Assembly: GCA_903915315.1 (NCBI GenBank)
Contig: CAIWSO010000176.1
Location: forward strand, 1-17,555
Reading direction: 5' to 3'
Length of the DNA stretch: 17,555 nt
Origin: an uncultured Spartobacteria bacterium
Lineage (GTDB): Bacteria; Verrucomicrobiota; Verrucomicrobiia; Chthoniobacterales; Terrimicrobiaceae
Notes under the pieces: model-generated
Databases searched by the model: none
Told to the model about the DNA's origin: nothing
What the model saw: the letters and a program-made list of their open reading frames with translations, nothing else
Shown here: positions 1 through 6,325 of the stretch, piece after piece
Layout: each line of letters opens with the position of its first letter
How positions within the stretch are numbered: the first letter of the stretch is position 1
Position numbers and translations under genes: made by a program

Positions 1-414
1 AGGACGGACAGGATTTTCAGGATTTCCAGGAGGGGAAGATTTGGGGCGGTAGGATTTGTGTTTTCTTTTTATCTGTAAGGATGCGGCGCCGAAGTTGAGT
101 AGGAGGCCGATTTCCAGCCCAGTGGATTGAAGATAGTTTACAAGTTGTGCTTCATGGGCGGCGTGAATTTCCTGAGTCGCCTTCAGTTCCAGAATCACGC
201 AGTTATCCACGATCACATCGGCAACGAAGTCGCCGACTTGTTCTCCTTCGTAGTAAACGGGGATGCGGTGATTTTTAACCGCTTCGATGGCCGCTTTTTT
301 TAATTCAATAAGCAGGGCGTTTTGATAAACGGACTCAAGATAACCTGGCCCAAGGGATTGATGGATCCGCATTGCACCCCCAATGATCTTTTCCGTTAAA
401 ACAGCCTTTTCCAT
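1..414 (-). CDS. GxxExxY protein (PD-(D/E)xK nuclease-like), 3' end beyond window
   Basis: The open frame starts at an ATG at 414 and has no stop before position 1, so the C-terminal end is cut by the window. The first ~120 residues match the small GxxExxY family (PDDEXK_3 in Pfam as I recall): the name motif is at residues 24-30 (GYLESVY), and a PD-(D/E)xK-like core can be read as D66 followed by E76-L77-K78. Family members are usually about 125-135 residues and end near the segment seen here around residue 115, so the last visible residues (about 120-138, rich in P and N) are translated from the flanking CAGGAT repeat rather than from the family core. The biological role of the family is not established; nuclease activity is an inference from the fold. 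It lies five bases downstream of the pseudopilin stop if the repeat is counted, on the same strand, and the repeat occupies its leader. There is no well-spaced Shine-Dalgarno; AGGAA directly abuts the ATG. Confidence 0.8.
   Translation of the reverse strand, partial: MEKAVLTEKIIGGAMRIHQSLGPGYLESVYQNALLIELKKAAIEAVKNHRIPVYYEGEQVGDFVADVIVDNCVILELKATQEIHAAHEAQLVNYLQSTGLEIGLLLNFGAASLQIKRKHKSYRPKSSPPGNPENPVRP
7..25 (+). repeat. Left arm of 19-bp inverted repeat (CAGGAT units)
   Basis: GACAGGATTTTCAGGATTT reads on the plus strand here and is repeated exactly, in inverse orientation, at 442-460. The arm continues to about 30 with a third CAGGA unit, so CAGGA recurs every nine bases. It overlaps the 3' coding end of the GxxExxY gene. 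The repeat may begin left of the window. Confidence 0.85.
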
Positions 415-441
415 TTCCTGTATTGATCCTGTTAATCTTAA

Positions 442-460
442 AAATCCTGAAAATCCTGTC
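442..460 (-). repeat. Right arm of 19-bp inverted repeat (CAGGAT units)
   Basis: The minus strand reads GACAGGATTTTCAGGATTT, identical to 7-25. Two further degenerate CAGGA units follow towards the GxxExxY start codon (to about 416), so the repeat forms the whole leader of that gene. Its outer edge lies five bases from the stop codon of the upstream pseudopilin gene. Confidence 0.85.
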
Positions 461-465
461 GAAAA

Positions 466-969
466 CTAATACCCCATCAGTGTCACGAAAGTGTTTGTTG
501 TGCGGGAGGATGCTTGGGCGGAGGCGGGGGAGGTGATGGACACTTCCACTCGGGAGAGGTGGAAAATGCCGGTGTTCGTGGAAACGCTGACAACTCCCAG
601 AAAGGAAACTCCCGAGTCGGTGATCGGGGCCTCGCTGGTCGGCGAACTTCGCACCTCGCAGGCTTCTCCGAAGGCGAGGTAGTTAGTCCCATCCGAGGAC
701 AGGTCGATCTCCTTCGTGTCGCCATTGACATTGATGGAAACGGGGCGGTTCGTGCCAGTGCTGGCTTGCAACTCGGCAAAGACTCTTTGGGCAATAACAG
801 CGGCATCCGTTTCCAACATGCTGTCTCTGGCCGTATTGAGGGCGATGGGGAGCATTCCCACGATGGCCACAACGGCAAAGGATACGATACCGATGGCCAC
901 GAGGACCTCGATAAGAGAAAAGGCCTTAACGCTCCGGCTTGGCGTTGGCTGGGGGGCCGGAGGAGTCAT
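466..969 (-). CDS. Prepilin-type pseudopilin, Verru_Chthon cassette protein B-like
   Basis: This is a 167-residue type IV pilin/type II secretion-like pseudopilin. A 16-residue, mostly polar, proline-rich leader ends at Ala16, followed by FSLIEVLVAIGIVSF with the diagnostic Glu at mature position 5 (E21) and a hydrophobic N-terminal helix of about 25 residues. The pattern GIVSF...GMLP just after the cleavage site resembles Verru_Chthon cassette protein B (TIGR02598, from memory). The residue before the cleavage site is Ala, not the usual Gly, as in its partner. The ATG overlaps the upstream pseudopilin stop as TAATG, implying translational coupling. Cassettes of this type normally contain further members (A and C); none is seen downstream, where the repeat-flanked GxxExxY gene begins. 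The role of these cassettes is unknown; membrane-anchored, possibly secretion- or surface-related, is inference. Confidence 0.82.
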   Translation of the reverse strand: MTPPAPQPTPSRSVKAFSLIEVLVAIGIVSFAVVAIVGMLPIALNTARDSMLETDAAVIAQRVFAELQASTGTNRPVSINVNGDTKEIDLSSDGTNYLAFGEACEVRSSPTSEAPITDSGVSFLGVVSVSTNTGIFHLSRVEVSITSPASAQASSRTTNTFVTLMGY

Positions 970-1667
970 TAGAGAGAGCTCATCTCCAGCGTGCTTCGCC
1001 CAGTGTAGCGGGCGATGGTAATGACCTCGAAGCCGCCGTTGATTTTCTTTTGTTCGGAGAGGATTTCGTCATTCCCTTCGGCGGAATCACGGACTCCCTC
1101 TGTAAGAGCGACGACCATCTGGCTCGAGTCGTCGGGATGAGCGACACCGCCGTTGCTGTTGAATCGGATGCCACCCACGTCATCCAGTTCGGATGCGGCG
1201 GGGTGTCCGGGCAGTTCGGTTGGGGATATCGACTGGCTGGCAAGGAGATCTGTATCTTCGCTGAAGACGCTGTCGTCGGTGTCGGGTTTATAAAACAAAA
1301 CACCATCGGGGAGTTCGATCCAGCGCGAGAGGGGCTCCCATTCGGTGTCGGTCTCGTTCTTTTGAAGTACCAGCATGGCATCGGCTTCGGTGCCTTGGCG
1401 TCTCCAAAAAACCACAAAAACATCCCGGCCTTTCTCGAGGGCCGCGACGCGGGATTGCTCCAAAGTGTTCATCACGGAGATCACGGCGCCCTTGCGTCCG
1501 GACGAGCCCAAGAGGGAATTCATCGAGGGAAGGGCTAAAACCGCCAAGAGGCAAAGAACGGCAGCCGCGGCGAGAAGTTCGATCAAGGAAAAGGCTCGTT
1601 GGCTCCGTAGGCTCGGTGCAAATTCCGGTCGGTTGCAGCTGCAGAAAATGGGCAGTGATGTCTTCAT
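969..1667 (-). CDS. Prepilin-type pseudopilin, Verru_Chthon cassette protein D-like (GspH-like)
   Basis: A 232-residue pseudopilin, first gene of the pair. I chose the ATG at 1667; the frame is open to a TTG at 1688 that would add seven residues. The 25-residue leader ends in Arg-Ala, followed by FSLIELLAAAAV with Glu at mature position 5 and a long hydrophobic helix. Downstream, a segment around a conserved-looking NTLEQSRVAALEKGRDVFV stretch is like the region after the helix in GspH/FimT-type minor pseudopilins, where a helix leads into a beta domain. The assignment to cassette protein D (TIGR02596) rests on this layout and on its partner, and is less sure than the pseudopilin call. The pre-cleavage residue is Ala instead of Gly. 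The last base of its TAA is the first base of the next gene's ATG. No clear Shine-Dalgarno precedes the start; a strong hairpin lies about 35-60 bases upstream. Confidence 0.8.
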   Translation of the reverse strand: MKTSLPIFCSCNRPEFAPSLRSQRAFSLIELLAAAAVLCLLAVLALPSMNSLLGSSGRKGAVISVMNTLEQSRVAALEKGRDVFVVFWRRQGTEADAMLVLQKNETDTEWEPLSRWIELPDGVLFYKPDTDDSVFSEDTDLLASQSISPTELPGHPAASELDDVGGIRFNSNGGVAHPDDSSQMVVALTEGVRDSAEGNDEILSEQKKINGGFEVITIARYTGRSTLEMSSL

Positions 1668-1700
1668 AATGTCAGGTTTCAGGTTCAAAATCGCGGCCTG

Positions 1701-1728
1701 CTTTCATCGCTTCGAAGCGAGGTGAAAG
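1701..1728 (-). promoter_or_regulatory. Hairpin with 14-bp perfect palindrome in pseudopilin leader
   Basis: TCGCTTCGAAGCGA (1707-1720) is a perfect palindrome, extended by CTTTCA (1701-1706) pairing with TGAAAG (1723-1728) across a two-base bulge. It lies 34-61 bases upstream of the chosen ATG of the pseudopilin operon. It could be a leader hairpin, a protein-binding site or a dispersed palindromic repeat. No U-tract follows on the minus strand, so it does not look like a terminator. Confidence 0.45.
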
Positions 1729-1885
1729 TAGCTTGTGTATTACAATTTTTTTATTTTAAGGGAGTTCCCTTTGGTGGCAATCAGTTTTTTCAAATCCAAA
1801 CGGGCGTCTGTTGGGCAAACGCGATCCGCCAAGGAGTGGATTTGGGCTGATTTGGAATGGGGGCAGTCGCGATCGGGAGCTAGAA

Positions 1886-1914
1886 AGCGAACCCACCTGA
1901 GTGGCGGGCTCGCT
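1886..1914 (-). terminator. Terminator-like hairpin downstream of the aldolase gene
   Basis: On the minus strand AGCGAGCCCGCC pairs over 12 positions (two of them G-U) with GGTGGGTTCGCT around a five-base loop. A short T-rich stretch (TTTCT) follows. The G-U pairs become A-C mismatches on the plus strand, so the structure is specific to minus-strand transcripts, consistent with ending the aldolase mRNA 50 bases after its stop. The T-tract is weak. Confidence 0.6.
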
Positions 1915-1963
1915 TGTGAAGGCTGGTGTGGAACTTGGTTTTTTAGCCCAAGGGTGGGCGAGT

Positions 1964-3034
1964 TTAGGCGATGGTGACCTCTTTCGTGAGGTAGACATCT
2001 TGAATGGCGTTGAGCAATTTGACGCCATCGGCCATCGGACGCTGGAAGGCTTTGCGACCCGATATGAGTCCTGTGCCCCCGGCGCGCTTGTTGATGACCG
2101 CCGTCATCACGGCATCCTCGAAGTCATGTTTTCCCGATGCGCCGCCGCTATTGATCAGTCCGGCCCGGCCCATGTAGCAATTCACGACCTGATAGCGGCA
2201 GAGATCGATCGGATGCTCGGTTGTGAGTTCCGAGTAAATGCGCTCATCCAGTTTGCCGTAGCTTGAGCCGCCCGAGTTGAGGGCTTTGAAGCCGGCGTTA
2301 TTTTCCGGAAGTTTTTGTTTAATGATATCCGCTTGAATGGTGCAGCCGAGGTGGTTCGCTTGACCGGTAAGGTCGGCAGAAACGTGGTAGTCTTTGTCGT
2401 CCTTCACATTGAAAGCAGGATTCCGCAGGTAGCACCAGAGGACGGTTGCCATGCCGAGTTCGTGGGCGAGGGCAAAGGCCTCGGCGATTTCCACGATTTC
2501 CCGGTGGGCGTCATCCGAGCCAAAGTAAACGGTGGCGCCAATCGCCACCGCACCCATGTCTGAAGCTGTTTTAACTTTGCCAAATAGGATTTCCTTAAAG
2601 GTGTTCGGGTGGGTGAGGAGTTCGTTGTGGTTGATCTTAACTATGAAGGGGATCTTGTGGGCGTATTTGCGCGAGACGGCCCCCAGAACTCCGAGGGTCG
2701 ATGCCACGGCGTTGCAGCCGCCTTCGATGGCGAGTTTCACAATGTTTTCCGGGTCAAAGTAGGCGGGGTTTTTAGCGAAGCTGGCTCCGGCGGAGTGCTC
2801 GACCCCTTGATCCACTGGAAGGATGGAAACATAGCCGGTGCCGGCAAGGCGCCCGGTATTGTAAATCCGTTGGAGATGATTCAGAACGCGTTGATTTCTG
2901 TCTGTAGTGGCTAAAACACGATCCACAAAATCCGGGCCCGGAAGATGGAGCAAGTCTTTGGAAATGGTCTTCGACGTGTGGTTAAGGAGGTAGTCGGCCT
3001 TGTCACCGAGGGCCGCGCTGATGGAGTGGATCAT
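1964..3034 (-). CDS. fbaB: Class I fructose-bisphosphate aldolase (FbaB/DhnA type)
   Basis: A cytoplasmic glycolytic/gluconeogenic enzyme that cleaves fructose 1,6-bisphosphate to glyceraldehyde 3-phosphate and dihydroxyacetone phosphate through a lysine Schiff base (EC 4.1.2.13). The 356-residue length is close to the ~350 residues of E. coli FbaB, and the protein is full length. Recognisable segments of the DhnA-type barrel are ILPVDQGVEHSAG (71-83), the IVKINHNE strand (131-138), the GATVYFGS segment (166-173), and TIQADIIKQKLPE (232-244), where K239 is the likely Schiff-base lysine. The phosphate-binding glycine-rich segments are NSGGSSYG (253-260) and SGGAS (296-300). The start is an ATG at 3034; the leader has no Shine-Dalgarno and instead reads CCTCCT about 13-18 bases before the ATG. 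The gene is monocistronic by position: the hairpin at 1886-1914 follows it, and the upstream neighbour is divergent. Confidence 0.93.
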   Translation of the reverse strand: MIHSISAALGDKADYLLNHTSKTISKDLLHLPGPDFVDRVLATTDRNQRVLNHLQRIYNTGRLAGTGYVSILPVDQGVEHSAGASFAKNPAYFDPENIVKLAIEGGCNAVASTLGVLGAVSRKYAHKIPFIVKINHNELLTHPNTFKEILFGKVKTASDMGAVAIGATVYFGSDDAHREIVEIAEAFALAHELGMATVLWCYLRNPAFNVKDDKDYHVSADLTGQANHLGCTIQADIIKQKLPENNAGFKALNSGGSSYGKLDERIYSELTTEHPIDLCRYQVVNCYMGRAGLINSGGASGKHDFEDAVMTAVINKRAGGTGLISGRKAFQRPMADGVKLLNAIQDVYLTKEVTIA

Positions 3035-3302
3035 ATGTTTTTTTCAGGAGGTTGCCGATGGAGGCGAGGGGCATTGGGTTTTTTTGATGGTCGAGGGTTT
3101 TTAAAAATCATGCCTAAATCGATATGGTTTGACTATGGGGTATGTACCTGCGATGATAATCTAGTTCTTATCTATGCCATTTCCCGTTTTCGCTATTATT
3201 TTTACTGGTCTCTTAGGATGTGTATGGTGGGTAAGTCGAGATGACAAGGGGATGTCCTGATCTGCTTAGAGGGCTGTTAAATTAGAGATTTTCAAAAACC
3301 CG
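3035..3302. other. Divergent intergenic region, fbaB / GNAT
   Basis: 268 bases between divergently transcribed genes, AT-richer than the flanks with several runs of T. It presumably holds both promoters, but I see no convincing -35/-10 pair with normal spacing: TTGACT (3129-3134) and GATAAT (3155-3160) are 20 bases apart. No conserved RNA or coding sequence was recognised. Confidence 0.5.
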
Positions 3303-3821
3303 ATGTTTTCCTGGATTTGTTTTGAGTGGGAACTTTCATCCCTAGACTTGCCTGTCCCATCGACCGCGCCCCTGATTATACGAGCGGCTCAGCCGAGTGA
3401 GAAGGCGGTTGTTTTAAAAGTGCTCTTGAACGCGTTCTCGATGGATAGTTCCTGGGGAGACATCAGTCGCCGCTTGCAGGAGGGGATTGGGTATTTTGTC
3501 GATCGTGCCTTTGAAAAGGGTGACCCATCTTGCATCGTGGCCCTGCACGGCCAACGCATTATTGGCGCTTCCTTGTTGGACACGAATACAGAGGCGACAA
3601 ATCATCTTCTCAGCGGGCCAATGATTCTGCACGAGTATCGCAACAGGGGACTTGGATCTGGAATGCTGGCGGCCTCGCTGGCTTTCCTCAAAGACAAGGG
3701 AGTTTCTAAGGCGCTTGGAGTGACGCGCGGGAACTCGATCTCGGCGCGTTTCATTTACACCAAATTCTCCAGCGCCCAATCGCCATTCTCGCTCGATCCG
3801 CTCCAAGTGTCCGCGCGCTGA
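3303..3821 (+). CDS. GNAT-family N-acetyltransferase
   Basis: A 172-residue protein of the GNAT superfamily, which transfers an acyl group, usually acetyl from acetyl-CoA, to an amine. The CoA-pyrophosphate loop is clear: R113-N-R-G-L-G118-S-G (consensus R/Q-x-x-G-x-G/A), preceded by a strand ending in PMILHEYR and by the expected IVALHGQRIIGASLL strand pair (78-92). The fold starts at about residue 24 (LIIRAAQPSEK), so the first ~20 residues are not part of the domain and the true start could be a later non-ATG codon; no good Shine-Dalgarno decides it. The C-terminal strand after the TRGNSISARF helix looks short. The substrate cannot be inferred. It is 37 bases upstream of the ATP-grasp gene on the same strand and may be cotranscribed, which would make it a candidate tailoring enzyme of that operon. 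Confidence 0.8.
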   Translation: MFSWICFEWELSSLDLPVPSTAPLIIRAAQPSEKAVVLKVLLNAFSMDSSWGDISRRLQEGIGYFVDRAFEKGDPSCIVALHGQRIIGASLLDTNTEATNHLLSGPMILHEYRNRGLGSGMLAASLAFLKDKGVSKALGVTRGNSISARFIYTKFSSAQSPFSLDPLQVSAR

Positions 3822-3858
3822 TTTGATTTTTCGCTTCCCTCGGGTGTTCGGATAGGGA

Positions 3859-5328
3859 ATGGTGTGCCGCATGGCGCAAGGGTTTTTCGATCGTTACGAA
3901 TCGGAGGGGTTTTTTGACGAAATGTTCGATGGGGAGGGAAAAGTTCGCTCCCACTACCAGAGAATTCTGGAACGTTTCACGGAAATGGATGCACAGACAT
4001 TCGAGAGAAAGCGCGCGCTTGCCGAGAAAGCTTATCTCAACCAAGGGATCACCTTTACGATTTACAGCGGGGATGAGGGGACGGAGCGGATCATGCCTTT
4101 CGATCTCGTGCCTCGCATCATACCTGCGGATGAATGGAATCTTCTCGAGCGCGGTCTCGAGCAACGCTTGCGGGCGCTGAATCTTTTTCTCCACGATATC
4201 TACCACGACCAGCGGATCATCCGGGAGGGTATCATTCCCTTGGAGATTATTCGCACAGCGAAACACTACCGCCCCGAACTCATCGGAGTCGATGTCCCCC
4301 ACGATATCTACATCCATGTGTGTGGTACGGATCTCATTCGCGGAGCGGATGGCGGATATCTTGTGCTCGAAGACAACGGCCGCTGCCCTTCAGGAGTCTC
4401 GTATTTATTGGAAAACCGCCAAGCGATGAAGCGTGTGTTTCCGCACCTCTTCAGTCGCTATCCCGTTCGCCCAGTGGACAGGTATCCGCAAGAACTTCTG
4501 GCGGCCTTACGGTATGTCGCGCCTCATGGCAATCCGGATCCGACCGTGGTTGTGCTCACGCCCGGCATTTACAATTCCGCTTACTTCGAGCACTCGTTCC
4601 TCGCGCGCTCTATGGGCATCGAGATCGTTACGAATCAGGATCTCATTGTTAAGGATGATTTCGTTTACATGAAGACGACGAAGGGGCTGGAAAAAGTGGA
4701 TGTCATTTACCGCCGGGTTGACGACGATTTTCTGGATCCCACCGTGTTCCGCAAAGATTCCATGCTGGGTGTTCCGGGCATCGTTAATGCCTACCGCAAA
4801 GGAAATGTGAACCTCGCCAACGCGCTTGGCACCGGCGTCGCAGACGACAAGGTGACCTACTATTACGTTCCGGCCATGATCCGATTTTATCTCGGTGAGG
4901 AACCGATCCTGCCGAATGTCGATACCTTCCTTTCCGCTGTCGATAGCGACCGCAAATACATTCTCGAGAACCTCGAGAACCTCGTCATCAAAGCGGCCAA
5001 CGAAAGTGGTGGCTACGGCATGATGATTGGACCCAAAGCGACGCGTGAGGAAATCGAAAAATTCCGCGCCGCGATCATTGCCGATCCGCGTGGCTACATC
5101 GCCCAACCGGTGATCAATCTTTCCCGCTCGCCCTGCTATTGCGATGGGACGTTTGAGGGGCGGCATATTGATTTGCGGCCGTATATTCTCATGGGTGAAA
5201 AGACAACGATCATTCCGGGTGGACTCACCCGCGTGGCCATGAGGAAGGGCTCGCTGGTGGTGAACTCGTCTCAGGGCGGGGGCACCAAAGATACGTGGGT
5301 ATTGGATGAAGGAGGTCAGTCATGCTAA
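3859..5328 (+). CDS. Circularly permuted ATP-grasp protein (CP_ATPgrasp, DUF404/DUF407)
   Basis: A 489-residue protein of the circularly permuted ATP-grasp type 2 family. ATP-grasp enzymes join a carboxylate to an amine through an acyl-phosphate; for this subfamily, comparative genomics has predicted peptide or amide bond formation together with alpha-E and transglutaminase-like partners, but the substrate is unknown. Visible family marks are the N-terminal FFDEMFDGEGKVRSHY segment, YRRVDDDFLDP (285 onward), ANALGTGVADDK, the nucleotide-binding-type KAANESGGYGM (378-388), and the C-terminal GGLTRVA...GGGTKDTWV block (454-481). The length is normal for the family. The start is an ATG at 3859 (an ATG at 3871 is possible); AGGGA lies only a few bases before 3859 and would suit 3871 only at long spacing. 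A 6-bp hairpin (3835-3840 with 3854-3859) covers that AGGGA. The gene ends inside the next one with a 7-nt overlap, so the two are translationally coupled. Confidence 0.92.
   Translation: MVCRMAQGFFDRYESEGFFDEMFDGEGKVRSHYQRILERFTEMDAQTFERKRALAEKAYLNQGITFTIYSGDEGTERIMPFDLVPRIIPADEWNLLERGLEQRLRALNLFLHDIYHDQRIIREGIIPLEIIRTAKHYRPELIGVDVPHDIYIHVCGTDLIRGADGGYLVLEDNGRCPSGVSYLLENRQAMKRVFPHLFSRYPVRPVDRYPQELLAALRYVAPHGNPDPTVVVLTPGIYNSAYFEHSFLARSMGIEIVTNQDLIVKDDFVYMKTTKGLEKVDVIYRRVDDDFLDPTVFRKDSMLGVPGIVNAYRKGNVNLANALGTGVADDKVTYYYVPAMIRFYLGEEPILPNVDTFLSAVDSDRKYILENLENLVIKAANESGGYGMMIGPKATREEIEKFRAAIIADPRGYIAQPVINLSRSPCYCDGTFEGRHIDLRPYILMGEKTTIIPGGLTRVAMRKGSLVVNSSQGGGTKDTWVLDEGGQSC
5311..5315 (+). promoter_or_regulatory. 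Strong Shine-Dalgarno for the alpha-E gene
   Basis: GGAGG sits inside the 3' end of the ATP-grasp gene, six bases before the ATG at 5322. It fixes the start of the alpha-E gene and supports its 7-nt overlap with the upstream stop. It is one of the few textbook SD sites in the window. Confidence 0.8.
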
Positions 5329-6281
5329 GCCGTGTCGCTGATTCCTGTTTTTGGCTCAGTCGCTACCTCGAGCGTGCCGAGACGAATTCCCGCATTCTCG
5401 ATGTGAATATCCAGATTGCGCTCGATTTTGAGGAGAACAATGATGCGAAAGTGCGTCAGCAATGGATGCCGATCCTTTCCACAGCCAAAGAGCAGGAGTT
5501 GTTCCGCCAAATCCATGGTGAAGTCACAAGCGAGGCCATTATGGATTTCGTGACATTCGAAAAAACCAACGCGAGCTCGATTCTATCTTCGATGACGCTG
5601 GCCCGCGAAAATGCCCGCACCGTTCGTGAGCAAATATCGAGCGAGATGTGGGAGCAAATCAATCGCCTCTACCTCTATCTTCAAAGCCCTGCCGCACGAA
5701 CCGCTTTTCGTGAAAGTCCCATCGGTTTTTTCCGTTTGCTGGTTGATAACCTCCATTCCTTTCAAGGGATCACGGATGCGACAATGACGCATGGCGAGGG
5801 ATGGCAATTTATTCAAGCCGGCAAGTATATCGAGCGTGCGGACTCCACTTCTAGGGTGCTTGATTTCAAATACCATCTTCTGCTGCCGAGCGGCGAGCAG
5901 GTCGGTGGCAACGTGGATATCACCCAATGGATGGCGGTCCTCCGCTCGTGCAGCGCCATGGAGGCCTATTTCAAGATTTCTCATGGCCATGTGACAAGCT
6001 GGCAGGTTGCCGAGTTTTTGATCCTGCATGACACATTTCCACGGTCGATCCGTTTTTGTGTGGATGCCCTTGATCAAGCACTGCACAGCATATCGGGGGT
6101 GGACCGAGGGCACTTTTCCAACGAGGCGGAACGTCTTTCCGGGGCTTTGCGGTCGAACTTGGCATTCACCACGGTGGATAGTATCTTCCGTTTCGGACTT
6201 CACCAATACCTCGATCAGACCCAAGAGCGATTAAACGAGATTTCAAATGCTCTGGCAGAAACTTACTTCCGTTGGACATAG
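5322..6281 (+). CDS. Alpha-E domain-containing protein (DUF403)
   Basis: A 319-residue, all-helical alpha-E protein (PF04168). The N-terminus MLSRVADSCFWLSRYLERAE is the family signature, and a related copy recurs at about residues 169-180 (AGKYIERADSTSRVLD), as usual for the internal two-fold helical arrangement. Other typical segments are NASSILSSMTLARENART and SSEMWEQINRLY. The length is normal. Alpha-E proteins occur next to circularly permuted ATP-grasp proteins and are thought to work with them, often with a transglutaminase-like or proteasome-like peptidase; the biochemical role is not established. The start is fixed by GGAGG six bases upstream, and the gene overlaps the ATP-grasp stop. 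No transglutaminase gene is present in the window; the next gene is a squalene/phytoene-synthase-like gene. Confidence 0.92.
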   Translation: MLSRVADSCFWLSRYLERAETNSRILDVNIQIALDFEENNDAKVRQQWMPILSTAKEQELFRQIHGEVTSEAIMDFVTFEKTNASSILSSMTLARENARTVREQISSEMWEQINRLYLYLQSPAARTAFRESPIGFFRLLVDNLHSFQGITDATMTHGEGWQFIQAGKYIERADSTSRVLDFKYHLLLPSGEQVGGNVDITQWMAVLRSCSAMEAYFKISHGHVTSWQVAEFLILHDTFPRSIRFCVDALDQALHSISGVDRGHFSNEAERLSGALRSNLAFTTVDSIFRFGLHQYLDQTQERLNEISNALAETYFRWT

Positions 6282-6325
6282 ACACACATAAGGCAGTTGC
6301 CCTCCAACAAGCGGCCCACAAGGCG

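Noticed and set aside
1..460. CAGGAT repeats as a CRISPR array
   Set aside because: Units are under ten bases with no unique spacers and no cas genes nearby.
939..1538. 199-codon plus-strand open frame opposite the pseudopilins
   Set aside because: The opposite strand has clear prepilin signatures in two overlapping genes; this frame shows no domain and is a shadow.
3046..3087. AGGAGG followed at six bases by ATG and a nine-codon open frame (leader peptide?)
   Set aside because: The spacing is ideal, but the peptide (MEARGIGFF) has no regulatory codon pattern, no attenuator follows, and the AGGAGG is simply the complement of the fbaB leader.
3129..3160. TTGACT ... GATAAT as a plus-strand promoter for the GNAT gene
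   Set aside because: The spacer is 20 bases, too long for a normal sigma-70 promoter.
2945..3244. 99-codon plus-strand open frame spanning the aldolase start and the intergenic region
   Set aside because: It begins inside fbaB, has no recognisable motif and has low-complexity, unlikely composition in its intergenic half.
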